From contig NC_061816.1 of the NCBI RefSeq assembly GCF_021462225.1, forward strand, positions 4,025,854 through 4,089,853: a stretch of DNA of 64,000 bases, given 5' to 3'. Within the stretch, counting starts at the first letter, position 1. Each line of letters starts with the position of its first letter. The DNA is from Girardinichthys multiradiatus. Its lineage: Eukaryota > Chordata > Actinopteri > Cyprinodontiformes > Goodeidae. Positions 53,806 to 64,000 of this stretch are shown one piece after another. The position numbers and the translations under genes are program-made. Below the pieces are notes generated by a model. It did not search any database and had not been told where the DNA came from. It saw only the letters and a list, made by a program, of their open reading frames with translations.

Positions 53806-54868
53806 TCATTCATTTGAAATACATGATAATAAATTAATTAATTCTTAATGAATAATTCTAATGATGTAAATGGCTAAAAGATAGAGCTAGCAAAAGCTAT
53901 AAATATTTTAAATACATCAGTCCTTTGTGGTTTAACTAGGTTAAAATTATATTCATGACTTCAAATGAAATGTAAGGGAAAATGCCACATAGCCCAAACA
54001 AAAAAGTATAAAATAAACAGTCTAATAAGGAAAATGTACCTTTTTATTGATGTAAAAACTGTGACAAAAATTTTGATTAATGAACCTTTTGAGGAACATC
54101 TATTAGCAAGAAGGAAATAGATTCTTAATTTCTTAAAATATTTAATGTGGTCTTGGTTGCTGAAACATTTTTCAACCATTTTGGTAAATTGATGCATGGG
54201 TTGAACCATACATAAAGAGGGGATGTCAGCCTTAATAAAATAAAATACTGGGTTACAAAAGATTTAGCACGTATGGGAGCAGTACTGCAACTATAGGGAA
54301 GGTTGCTTCTATCTCCACTGAGGACTCAGTGACATTGTGGGAGAAGATTACACTTTGTGTTTTGTCTATAAAACCGAACCTGTCTGAATGTACAGGGTTA
54401 ATTCCTCTGATAAATTAGTCAGGAGATTCATTCTCCTTTGCTTGATGCTTTGATGAAGATCAATGTTATTACTAAAGTAGTTTCTGCTTAATAGAAAATG
54501 TAAAAATACATACAAAATTATTTTAACCTTCAGTAACTGAACCAACTGTTGGGAGTGAAGGAGTTCAGACTGCAGCAGATCTAAAGTTTGACATCGCCAA
54601 GTGATACAGTGGGTAAAATGCAGACTCAGAATGGACCAGTCTTACTTATCAAAGTAAATATCCCTATTTGAAAATGTTGAGCTTTAATATCTATGGTGAT
54701 GCAAACTGAGTTAAGCACCTGGGCTAATAATGAACCACTGCATTTGAATTGCATGCAAAAATAAGGGTAGAGATAAGTTTAATTTTGTTTTGGTTCAGTG
54801 AAAACACAGAATAGTTTATTTAGTCTAGAACTGTTGAAGGCAACTGAAAACAGCTATTACTGTAGAAG
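53806..54868. other. AT-rich unassigned DNA
   Basis: No gene recognised. 54360-54420 has 'tctataaaaccgaacctgtc', a TATA-like motif in an LTR-like setting, but no pair was found. Confidence 0.35.
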
Positions 54869-55400
54869 TTTGTCTGCAACCCCATATCAAGACTTCTCTC
54901 CAGGTTGTCCGAGCTGCCGCACCCTGTTGACGGTCAGACCTCTCGGAGTTCCTCCAGTCCTTGGTCCCCAAAAGTGATCACACTCTATCCAACACTGACT
55001 CTTAAAGGAACGACTCTCAAACAGTTTCTAACTTTCAGCTCCTTTAATCTAAATTAGGCAAAGGAATGATTACAGAGATGAACGCTTAGGCTCCCGTTTG
55101 GACCGTCGCCGTCTGTGAAAGGATGACAAAGAGCCTCGAAAGAAGGTCACAAGTAGCTTTATATATAAACTATATATACACCAATGCAATGGATGTGCCC
55201 TTCCTCAGCGTTTATCAGTAAACTTTGTGTCAGCATTGTGGTGTCTATCTGGTAGGTTGTGTAGTAGCTGGTGTTCATCCTTAATCTAAGAGTTGCTGAA
55301 GCATTCTAATCAACCCAGTTACAGCCTGCTCCACTTTCAAACCCAGTGCCCCAGCCTCAGGTCATTCATGACAAACCTTGGGCCACTTATCCTTGTGATG
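54869..55400 (-). mobile_element. LTR-like dispersed repeat, copy 2
   Basis: Reverse-orientation copy of 37185-37725, closely similar over its length; continues at 56658-56690 beyond an inserted DD36E element. Contains the corresponding 'gctttatatataaac' TATA-like part. Confidence 0.55.
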
Positions 55401-56657
55401 TACAGGGGTTGGACAATGAAACTGAAACACCTGGTTTTAGACCACAATAATTTATTAGTATGGTGTAGGCCCTCCTTTTGCGGCCAATACAGCGTCAATT
55501 CGTCTTGGGAATGACATTTACAAGTCCTGCACAGTGGTCAGAGGGATTTTAAGCCATTCTTCTTGCAGGATAGTGGCCAGGTCACTACCTGATACTGGTA
55601 GAGGAAAACGTTTCCTCACTCGCTCCTCCAAAACACCCCAAAGTGGCTTAATAATATTTAGATCTGGTGACTGTGCAGGCCATGGGAGATGTTCAACTTC
55701 ACTTTCATGTTCATCAAACCAATCTTTCACCAGTCTTGCTGTGTGTATTGGTGCATTGTCATCCTGATACACGGCACCACCTTCAGGATACAATGTTTGA
55801 ACCATTGGATGCACATGGTCCTCAAGAATGGTTCGGTAGTCCTTGGCAGTGACGCGCCCATCTAGCACAAGTATTGGGCCAAGGGAATGCCATGATATGG
55901 CAGCCCAAACCATCACTGATCCACCACCATGCTTCACTCTGGGCATGCAACAGTCTGGGTGGTACGCTTCTTTGGGGCTTCTCCACACCGTAACTCTCTC
56001 GGATGTGGGGAAAACAGTAAAGGTGAGAAATATACATGTTTCACATTGTCCACAGCCCAAGATTTGTGCTCCTTGTACCATTGAAACCGACGTTTGGCAT
56101 TGGCATGAGTGACCAAAGGTTTGGCTATAGCAGCCCGGCCGTGTATATTGACACTGTGGAGCTCCCAACGGACAGTTCGGGTGGAAACAGGAGAGTTGAG
56201 GTGCACATTTAATTCTGCCGTGATTTGGGCAGCCGTGGTTTTATGTTTTTTGGATACAATCCGGGTTAGCACCCGAACATCCCTTTCAGACAGCTTCCTC
56301 TTGCATCCACAGTTAATCCTGCTGGATGTGGTTCGTCCTTCTTGGTGGTATGCTGACATTACCCTGGATACCGTGGCTCTTGATACATCACAAAGACTTG
56401 CTGTCTTGGTCACAGATGCGCCAGCAAGACGTGCACCAACAATTTGTCCTCTTTTGAACTCTGGTATGTCACCCATAATGTTGTGTGCATTTCAATACTT
56501 TGAGCAAAACTGTGCTCTTACCCTGCTAATTGAACCTTCACACTCTGCTCTTACTGGTGCCATCAATGAAGACTGGCTACCAGGCAGGGTCAATTTAGCC
56601 ATGAAACCTCCCACACTAAAATGACAGGTGTTTCAGTTTCATTGTCCAACCCCTGTA
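55401..56657 (-). mobile_element. Tc1/mariner-superfamily DD36E element, copy 2
   Basis: 1257 bp with the same terminal repeats as copy 1 ('caggggttggacaatgaaac'), TA at both ends, inserted into the LTR-like repeat. Confidence 0.88.
55455..56476 (-). pseudogene. DD36E transposase, catalytically broken copy
   Basis: Begins MGDIPEFKRGQIVGARLAGA with an undamaged amino end and both DNA-binding helices (56476-56040). A 10-bp deletion near 56022 removes the codons around the first catalytic Asp and shifts the frame. The rest (55518-56020) continues in another frame with QDDNAPIHTA (second Asp kept) and SPDLNIIKPLW, where the catalytic Glu is Lys. So two of three catalytic residues are lost. The end block (LTTVQDL) runs into a frame break relative to the family. 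Complementary to copy 1, whose core is intact but whose ends are broken. Confidence 0.85.
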
Positions 56658-56829
56658 TGTGTCATTCATTTAATATAGTCAACTCTGAAACTACTTTTTT
56701 TATTCTTTAGGATTTTTTACCATGTTTTCTGGTTGATAATATTCTTGTGGATTTTAATGTAATGTATCACCATAACAATGACACAGTTGTTTACAAGGAC
56801 AAATCAAAAGGTCAAATACCCAAATTGCG
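56658..56829. other. LTR-like repeat end and unassigned DNA
   Basis: 56658-56690 resumes the LTR-like repeat; the remainder is unassigned. Confidence 0.35.
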
Positions 56830-58020
56830 ATCTATAGAGCTAACGAGGAACCGGTGTGGATGCACCATAGGTGGGGGGAGTGTTTGGTAGGGATGGGGAG
56901 TTTACCAGGTGTTCAAAGGTTTAAACCATCTTTTTCATCGACTACAAAGAGAAACGTGTGATCTCTAGCAAAAAAGGTGAACAACCTTCAAGCACTACAA
57001 GGACCCAACCCAGACCATTGTGGATTCAGTTAAATCCAAGATGGCACTGTAGAAGGCCGTCTCAGAACTACGCTCGCTGTACTTTGTGGTTTTTGTTTTC
57101 CCTGTATTTGTACTGTACTTTGCAGTTGTCCTACTGGGGAAGGCCAACCAGAGAGCAACTCTTAAGAATCAGTCAGTCCCCCCGAGCAGCTTTTCTCCGG
57201 TTTCCACCCATCTTTTTTGAGATCCTTGTTGGAAGTGCAGTGGCTTTTTGTGGAAATTATTGGAGAAGCAGACAGGGAAAATGTGCAGGTGTCAAGCTCT
57301 TAAAGGACTGCAAGCTCTGCTCCTGTATCTACCTGGCGAACATCTGCTCCATGGCAAACTAAACGAGCAAGCTGCTCTTCCTCAGCACAAGAAAGGGGGT
57401 TTTCCACAGATCCGCTGCCCTTAGCTAGCTAACTTATTAACAGACGTGGAGGAACCAACACCAAGATTCCCTCATGATTGTTTTCTGAGATTTTAAACAG
57501 CACAAATCTCACTTATAAACTTCCTAAATACAGAGAGCCCAAGTAAAGACGCTAACACTCTGGACCACTGCTACAGTTTTAAAAGATACCTATTGGCCTG
57601 TGCCCTGAGCAGCTTCAGGACTCTGAACACAATCTGCTTCAGCTCATACAAACCAACAGAAATAAAGAACTTGTAAGCCTGTGGTAAGGACTATAAAGAA
57701 GTGGACAGAGGAATCAAAGCAAAAGTTACAGGCCTGCTTTGAATGCACAGATTGGAGTTTTTTAAGCTGCAGCCACTGATCTCAAAAAACTAATTAACAC
57801 AATGACATCATAAACCAGTTTTGGTGAGGACATGTGTGTGTCCACCAAGACATTTTGCACATACAACAACAGCAACCACACCTGAGGAAGCTGGGTCAGA
57901 CCACATGAAGAGGCCCAAAGCAGAGGGGACTGGTCCCTCTATAAGCAGGCCAAGAACAAACCGACTCAGGAGATCAGAGCAGCTCAGAGAAGCTATGAAC
58001 GGACAAAGTTATCCATAATG
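56830..58020 (+). mobile_element. LINE 5' ORF and endonuclease-region remnant, copy 2
   Basis: Frame 56958-57362 ends with AGVKLLKDCKLCSCIYLANI, the lead-in to the endonuclease of fish LINEs. From 57395 it matches 26720-27245 and continues further, to a HKEAQSRGDWSLYKQAKN and AAQRSYERTKLS region (57900-58020) that precedes the reverse transcriptase. Stops and shifts throughout. Confidence 0.7.
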
Positions 58021-58044
58021 GGGGGATTCAGGCTGCATGTCTAT

Positions 58045-58285
58045 TGCCGCTATATGGTAAATGGCCTGCTGTCTACCACTTTGTCAAGTCCGATAACCCC
58101 AAAGTGCTTTACACTACAATCAGTCATCTACTCATTCATACACACATTCACACACCAACAGTGGTAAGCTACATTGTAGCCATAGCTGCCCTGGGGCAGA
58201 CTGACAGGAGCGAGGCTACCATACGGACCATCTACCCTCCTTGCCTGCTGATGGTGGTTAAAGTGTCTTGCCCAAAGACACAACT
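58045..58285. repeat. common fish dispersed repeat
   Basis: 'caaagtgctttacactacaa', 'ttcatacacacattcacaca', 'gctgccctggggcagactga' and 'gtgtcttgcccaaagacaca' in this order characterise a non-coding repeat very frequent in fish genomes. Confidence 0.65.
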
Positions 58286-58735
58286 GATGCAGACAGGTTG
58301 GGACTGTTTCGCCTTGGGACGGCTCTGGTTGGCGGGCTCATTTGGACCAGATGGTGCCCTTCTTTGTATGTGGCCCCCTCTCGGGATGGGGATGGGCTGG
58401 GGTCGGCTAGGGGGTTGTGGTGTGGTCCTGGGTCCCTCGGATTTGGGCTTTGCCACGACTGGTCTGGGGTGGTCAGCCTGACTCCACCCCAGAAGGAAGG
58501 GGGCCTCCACCTGGGTCCGGGGGCTGGTTGCCCCTCTGGGGTATTGGTACCTGGACCTAGGAGTATAGAGGATGGCTGGATCTGCTCCGGCGTAGACGGC
58601 TGCTGACGAGGCCTGTGGGCTCGTTGTTGCAGCTCCCTGGGGCTTCTGCATTATGGCTGCTGGGTGGTCCCCCTGGGGCTCCCCTCTCCTCGGGTGGCTC
58701 CTCACACTATTGCATATTGTTATGGAAAAACCTTA
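58286..58735. mobile_element. GC-rich dispersed repeat, copy 2, left part
   Basis: Matches parts of 44590-45370 (for example 'gtccgggggctggttgcccc'), with internal deletion. The right part resumes after the Tc1-like insertion at 60350-60810. Confidence 0.65.
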
Positions 58736-60349
58736 TACAGGTCCTTCTCAAAATATTAGCATATTGTGATAAAGTTCATTATTTTCCATAATGTCATGAT
58801 GAAAATTAAACATTCATATATTTTAGATTCATTGCACACTAATTGAAATATTTGAGGTCTTTTATTGTCTTAATACGGATGATTGTGGCATACAGCTCAT
58901 GAAAACCCAAAATTCCTATCTCACAAAATTAGCATATTTCATCCGACCAATAAAAGAAAAGGGTTTTTAATACAAAAAACGTCAACCTTCAAATAATCAT
59001 GTACAGTTATGCACTCAATACTTGGTCGGGAATCCTTTTGCAGAAATGACTGCTTCAATGCGTCGTGGCATGGAGGCAATCAGCCTGTGGCACTGCTGAG
59101 GTCTTATGGAGGCCCAGGATGCTTCGATAGCGGCCTTTAGCTCATCCAGAGTGTTGGGTCTTGAGTCTCTCAACGTTCTCTTCACAATATCCCACAGATT
59201 CTCTATGGGGTTCAGGTCAGGAGAGTTGGCAGGCCAATTGAGCACAGTGATACCATGGTCAGTAAACCATTTACCAGTGGTTTTGGCACTGTGAGGAGGT
59301 GTCAGGTCATGCTGAAAAATGAAATCTTCATCTCCATAAAGCTTTTCAGCAGATGGAAGCATGAAGTGCTCCAAAATCTCCTGATAGCTAGCTGCATTGA
59401 CCCTGCCCTTGATAAAACACAGTGGACCAACACCAGCAGCTGACACGGCACCCCAGACCATCACTGACTGTGGGTACTTGACACTGGACTTCTGGTATTT
59501 TGGCATTTCCTTCTCCCCAGTCTTCCTCCAGACTCTGGCACCTTTATTTCCGAATGACATGCAGAATTTGCTTTCATCCGAAAAAAGTACTTTGGACCAC
59601 TGAGCAACAGTCCATTGCTGCTTCTCTGTAGCCCAGGTCAGGCGCTTCTGCCGCTGTTTCTGGTTCAAAAGTGGCTTGACCTGGGGAATGCGGCACCTGT
59701 AGCCCATTTCCTGCACACGCCTGTGCACGGTGGCTCTGGATGTTTCTACTCCAGACTCAGTCCACTGCTTCCGCAGGTCCCCCAAGGTCTGGAATCGACC
59801 CTTCTCCACAATCTTCCTCAGGGTCCAGTCACCTCTTCTCGTTGTGCAGCGTTTTCTGCCACACTTTTTCCTTCCCACAGACTTCCCACTGAGGTGCCTT
59901 GATACAGCACTCTGGGAACAGCTTATTCGTTCAGAAATTTATTTCTGTGTCTTACCCTCTTGCTTGAGGGTGTCAATAGTGGCCTTCTGGACAGCAGTCA
60001 GGTCGGCAGTCTTACCCATGATTGGGGTTTTGAGTGATGAACCAGGCTGGGAGTTTTAAAGGCCTCAGGAATCTTTTGCAGGTGTTTAGAGTTAACTCGT
60101 TGATTCAGATGATTAGGTTCATAGCTCGTTTAGAGACCCTTTTAATGATATGCTAATTTTGTGAGATAGGAATTTTGGGTTTTCATGAGCTGTATGCCAA
60201 AATCATCCGTATTAAGACAATAAAAGACCTGAAATATTCCAGTTAGTGTGCAATGAATCTAAAATATATGAATGTTAAATTTTCATCATGACATTATGGA
60301 AAATAATGAACTTTATCACAATATGCTAATATTTTGAGAAGGACCTGTA
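58736..60349 (-). mobile_element. Tc1-like transposon, copy 3
   Basis: 1614 bp in TA sites, exactly the length of copy 1, in reverse orientation, inserted into the GC-rich repeat. Inverted repeats complete. Confidence 0.92.
59015..60019 (-). pseudogene. Tc1-like DD34E transposase with one nonsense codon
   Basis: Same 1005-bp length as the intact gene at 32187-33191, ATG at 60017-60019. Codon 27 is TAA (59939-59941) instead of GAA. The remaining frame is open to the normal stop and keeps all three catalytic residues; other changes are substitutions (for example SFGNKGARVW for SFRNQGARVW, LTPPHS for LAPAHS). A shorter product from an internal ATG (59878) would lack the first helix-turn-helix. 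Confidence 0.88.
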
Positions 60350-60810
60350 TACAGAAGCGCGCTTACACTAACACCCACAGGTGTTTAGATTCAGATGTTA
60401 ACAGATACACAGATGTTCTAAATTGAGCCACATTTACCCCTAAATACATCTTGCACTCAGTACCATGCATCGCCAGTGCCAGTAACAATGCTGTTGTTAA
60501 ACATGTTTCTGCAGGTGTAGAAGCAGTCTTCTAGAGTGATATCGTGTTTTAATTTCACCCTTCTTTCTCTGTATTTTTCTCTCCCTTTTTGCACCACCTC
60601 TCTTTTTTTCTTTTTTTTTTCTTCCCCCTTTCCGTTTCTGTCTCCAGGTCCATTGCTATAAAAATAATCCCAAAGCATTTTCTTATAAAGTTTCTTATAA
60701 AATTTCAAGTGGAGCATTATGGTGTTACTAAAAGTAAATCTTTTAGGCTTCTTCTTGGCCATCAGACATCAATTCTGAGTGCCACTCTGCCGGATAGGAC
60801 ACGGTTTAAA
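60350..60810. mobile_element. GC-rich dispersed repeat, copy 2, right part
   Basis: 60510-60810 matches the AT-rich end of copy 1 (45480-45690), with 'atcccaaagcattttcttat' and 'gccactctgccggataggac'. 60350-60500 is unmatched filler. Confidence 0.55.
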
Positions 60811-60888
60811 AAACAAAGTGTGGGTTTAAATTTGATTTATTGTATAATCTGATAACACAAGCATCTAAACAAAATTGATTCTCATGTG
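60811..60888 (-). pseudogene. relic finger beyond the stop of gene 2
   Basis: Out of frame with the gene, the minus strand reads a decayed C-VIRLYNKSNLNPH segment, like the relic behind gene 1 (LYKKLNLIPHMITH). Both genes therefore lost the end of a formerly longer array. Confidence 0.6.
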
Positions 60889-62895
60889 TTAGTCTACATG
60901 TGACGTCTGAGAACATCTTTTTCTACATTCATCAAAACCAAAGGGTTTGTCTCTTGTGTGGATTTTTATGTGCCTGTTTAAATGTGACATGGTAATAAAT
61001 CTTTTTCCACAAATATCACAAGTAAATGGTTTGACTTCTGTGTGGATTTTCATGTGTCTGTTTAAATGTGACTTGGAGATAAATTTTTTTCCACAAATAT
61101 CACAACTAAAGGGTTTGACTTCTGTGTGGGTTCTCATGTGCGTATCTAAAGTTGATTTGTGGTAAAATCTCTTTCCACATGCATCACAATGAAAGGGTTT
61201 CTCTCCTGTGTGGATTCTCACGTGCGAGTCTAATGCTGACTTTTGGTGAAATCTCTTTCCACATGCATCACAATGAAAGGGTTTCTCTCCTGTGTGAATT
61301 CTCATGTGTCTGCTCAAAACTGACTTGTAGGCATATCTTTTCCCACAGGCATCACAACTAAAGGGTTTCTCTCCTGTGTGAATTCTCATGTGTGCATCTA
61401 ATGCTGATTTTTGGTAAAATCTCTTTTGACATGCATCACAACCAAAGGGTGTGTCTCCTGTGTGGATTCTCATATGTATTTTTAAATTTACCTTGTGGGA
61501 AAATTGTTTTCCACAAGTATCACAACTAAAAGGTTTGTCTCCTGTGTGAATTCTCATGTGTGTGTTTAATTTTGATTTGGACACAAATCGTTTTGCACAT
61601 GTATCACAACTAAAGGGTTTGACTCCTTTGTGGATTCTCATGTGTGTGTTTAAATCTGACTTGGAAGCAAATCTTTTTCCACATACATCACATCCAAAAG
61701 ATTTCTCCCCTGTGTGAGTTCTCATGTGTTTCTTTAAATCTGAAGTTTGATAAAATCTTTTTCCACAGTCACTACACCTAAAGGTTTTCGTCCCTGAATG
61801 AATGATTTTGTGCTGGTAAAAAGTTGATTTGTGGTTAAATCTTTTCCCACAAACATCACAACCAAAGGGTTTGTGTCCTGTGTGACTTTTTATGTGCTTG
61901 TTAAAACTTGATTTTTGAGTAAATCTTTCCCCACAAACATCACAACCAAAGGATTTCTCCCCTGTGTGACTTAATATGTGGTTGTTTAAACTTGATTTTT
62001 GGGTAAATCTTTTCCCACAAACATCACAACCAAAGGGTTTGTCTCCTGTGTGGAGTCTCATGTGTGTGTTTAAATTTGACTTTTGGGAAAATCTTTTTCC
62101 ACATAAATCACAACCAAAGGGTTTGTCTCCTGTGTGAATTCTCATGTGTCTGCTTATGTCTCGTTTCCATTTAAAACTTTTACCACACTCACCACAGTTA
62201 AAATGTTTACTACTCGTCTGGACTTTGGTGAATGAATCCACCATTTTCTTCTCTCTGAAACATGTCTCATTACCAGAACAATCTGAAGACGTTAATCTTG
62301 GATGACATGTCATGTGACTCTGAAGAGAGCGTCTGTTAGCAAATTTTCCTCCACACTCAGAGCAGCTCAAAGATTTGTTGACAGTGTTTCTGCCTGACCC
62401 TGGAGTCCTGCTCTCCTTCCAATCATCTTCACTGTCTTCAGTTTCAGAGTCTGACAAGCGTTTAAGCTCAGATACATGATGCTTCACATCATCCTCTTCA
62501 TCATCTTCACAGCCTTTAGTCTTTGAATAGTTGGAAGAGCCTCTATGAGTATTTAGATCTGGGTTCCTGCTGGATTCTGCTGTCCCACAGTCCTCTTCTT
62601 TAATTTCTGCTTTTATCTGGTCACCTGAGCTCCTGCTTGGAAGATCTCGGTCTTCTGTTTGCTGTTGATGAAGCTGAGAGAGCAGAGGTTTCTCTTCATC
62701 CTCTTCACTCTTCATATGAACAACAGTTGATGGAAACCTGGTATCATCAGTCTCCTTCACATTCAGTTGCTCTCCATCCTGGCTGGCCCAGATTTTCTCA
62801 TTTTCCTCCTTTATGTGGAGGAGCTGCAACTCCTGCTGGTTCATATCAGGACTCTGTTCTTCAAGAGCCTCTTCTTTAACACCTGCAGACATCAT
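60889..62895 (-). CDS. C2H2 zinc-finger protein 2 (16 fingers)
   Basis: A 668-residue open frame beginning MMSAGVKEEALEEQSPDMNQ. The acidic amino region (to about 165) matches that of protein 1, including SDSETEDSEDDWKESRTPGS. An isolated finger with both Cys (CSECGGKFANRRSLQSHMTC and final His) lies at about 176-200. Fifteen further fingers fill 232-646 with TGDKPF or TGEKPF linkers, then a broken one, FGFDECRKRCSQTSHVD, with Phe for the first Cys and no His pair. Nuclear DNA-binding protein by family. Fingers are more varied than in protein 1: no four-finger duplication. Same ATGATG start at the place of the related splice acceptor. The order finger gene, then LINE copy on its 3' side is shared with gene 1. 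Target unknown. Confidence 0.87.
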   Translation of the reverse strand: MMSAGVKEEALEEQSPDMNQQELQLLHIKEENEKIWASQDGEQLNVKETDDTRFPSTVVHMKSEEDEEKPLLSQLHQQQTEDRDLPSRSSGDQIKAEIKEEDCGTAESSRNPDLNTHRGSSNYSKTKGCEDDEEDDVKHHVSELKRLSDSETEDSEDDWKESRTPGSGRNTVNKSLSCSECGGKFANRRSLQSHMTCHPRLTSSDCSGNETCFREKKMVDSFTKVQTSSKHFNCGECGKSFKWKRDISRHMRIHTGDKPFGCDLCGKRFSQKSNLNTHMRLHTGDKPFGCDVCGKRFTQKSSLNNHILSHTGEKSFGCDVCGERFTQKSSFNKHIKSHTGHKPFGCDVCGKRFNHKSTFYQHKIIHSGTKTFRCSDCGKRFYQTSDLKKHMRTHTGEKSFGCDVCGKRFASKSDLNTHMRIHKGVKPFSCDTCAKRFVSKSKLNTHMRIHTGDKPFSCDTCGKQFSHKVNLKIHMRIHTGDTPFGCDACQKRFYQKSALDAHMRIHTGEKPFSCDACGKRYAYKSVLSRHMRIHTGEKPFHCDACGKRFHQKSALDSHVRIHTGEKPFHCDACGKRFYHKSTLDTHMRTHTEVKPFSCDICGKKFISKSHLNRHMKIHTEVKPFTCDICGKRFITMSHLNRHIKIHTRDKPFGFDECRKRCSQTSHVD

Positions 62896-64000
62896 TGAAA
62901 CACTTTATAAGCATAATGAACAACTTTATCCTGACAATGTTACAAAGATGATAAAAATTTAAACTAGAGAAAAGAATCTGATAAATATTATCAGTGAACA
63001 GTACAGTAGATAAAATCAGAGATGCCACAATGGTGTGATAACCTGGACTGTAAATATAGTGGTTTCACGGTGTCATGGTATAAATAAGAAATTTTTTAAT
63101 ACAAAGATATCCATTAATGTAATTGTGTTTCTTTAAAGCTATTTTTTTGCTATTTTTAAGGATTTTCAATTATTTTTACCTTTACCTTTTTAAATACGAT
63201 ATACTGCAAATCTAAGATCAACTTTTTAAAAACAGCTTGTCTCAACAGTCCAGTTTGAGTTGAGATCTTGACACAGTTGTGCATCAATACCTCACCCCAG
63301 CACACAATCATCATTTAAATATGACCACATTTTCCAAATGGTCAGGTTAAAACTTGCTTGCAGAGGCACTCAGACCCACAAGGCTAGGCTCTGACAATGA
63401 ACGGTGGCTAATTTATTGCATTGAAAAAAACCTTTTTAAAAAATAATCGAGAATACAGTGTCTCCTTAAATTTTCAAAATGTTGCTAGAGAAACATTTCA
63501 TGACAGAAGCACAATATAAAAGTCTGATGACTTTAGAAAAATATTACATCTTATTTTGAGAGTGAACAGAGAATTTTATGCGAATTTCATGAAATCACTA
63601 TGCCTCATAACTTTCAACAATTCTTAAATAATCATGTCTATATCTGAAATAAAATGCATTGTTTAAAAGGTCCCTAGATGTAATGGTGTTTCAACAGAAA
63701 AATGAAAAAGCGTTTATACAATACAACCCTTTTATGAACCGAATTTAAATATTAAAAATCCAAATGTCATCATAAAATTCCCAAAATATTCTCAAATGAC
63801 CATTGGTGTAGAAGGACCAATATGAGTGTTTATTCAAGTGCCTGAATTATTTACCTTTTCAAACAAAAATCGTTAAACGTGATTTCTGTAGTACTTAGCC
63901 AAATTAAAGAATTCATAAAATTAATGGTAATTAATTTAATTCTCTAAATATTCTCAGATAACCACATCTATATGTGGAAAGATATACATTGTTCATAATG
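62896..64000. other. AT-rich 5' flank of zinc-finger gene 2
   Basis: No 5' exon like that at 38 kb and no GC box was seen in the 1.1 kb upstream. Runs of A and T are common. Any first exon would be beyond the window, or transcription begins close to the ATG. Confidence 0.35.

Overview
The window looks like a teleost fish chromosome, probably a percomorph or killifish-like lineage. This is inferred from Tc1/mariner elements with about 200-bp inverted repeats, L2/Rex1/RTE/L1/BEL/DIRS retroelement remnants, a fish-type NLR-B30.2 gene end and fish C2H2 zinc-finger genes with the DVKEEAPEEQSP amino end. The species cannot be named from the sequence. It is a gene-poor, repeat-dense interval; most long open frames are transposon fragments or shadows of them.

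Layout. Bases 1-9.9 kb hold old Tc1 and LINE debris and long stretches that were not recognised. 9.9-10.7 kb carries the last two visible exons of an NLR-type immune receptor (PRY-SPRY/B30.2) with a serine microsatellite inside the domain. 11.5 kb has a GC-box plus TATA core-promoter motif. 12.2-12.9 kb is the end of a DIRS-like tyrosine-recombinase retroelement. A 240-base assembly gap follows, then L1 reverse transcriptase and endogenous retrovirus debris (integrase, env transmembrane part) to 16.3 kb. 17.0-18.9 kb and 33.6-38.5 kb are paralogous copies of the 5' part of a zinc-finger gene without fingers. 20.2-21.5 kb is a Tc1-like element with DD36E spacing inside a LINE. 23.4-25.8 kb is a three-level nest: a Tc1 remnant inside a hAT element inside a 550-bp inverted-repeat element. 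27.5-29.5 kb and 60.9-62.9 kb are two C2H2 zinc-finger genes on the minus strand (639 and 668 residues). 31.9-33.5, 35.2-36.7 and 58.7-60.3 kb are three copies of one young Tc1-like family; the first encodes an apparently complete 334-residue DD34E transposase. 39.9-58 kb is a mosaic of L2, a GC-rich repeat, mariner-like, BEL/Pao, RTE, LTR-like and DD36E copies.

How parts relate. The zinc-finger genes share one architecture: an acidic amino-terminal region encoded together with a long array of near-identical fingers. One array has been expanded by a 336-bp, four-finger duplication. Separate finger-less 5' pieces show that this gene family has been duplicated and broken locally. Lineage-specific fish zinc-finger expansions are often thought to act against transposons, and the density of young elements here fits that, but this is inference.

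No undescribed defence, secretion or biosynthetic system was found. The most distinctive signals are the nested hAT with an exact 8-bp target duplication, the two-copy 550-bp inverted-repeat family, the DIRS terminal inverted repeat, the intact Tc1-like transposase, the DD36E copies with different lesions, and the zinc-finger array remodelling.
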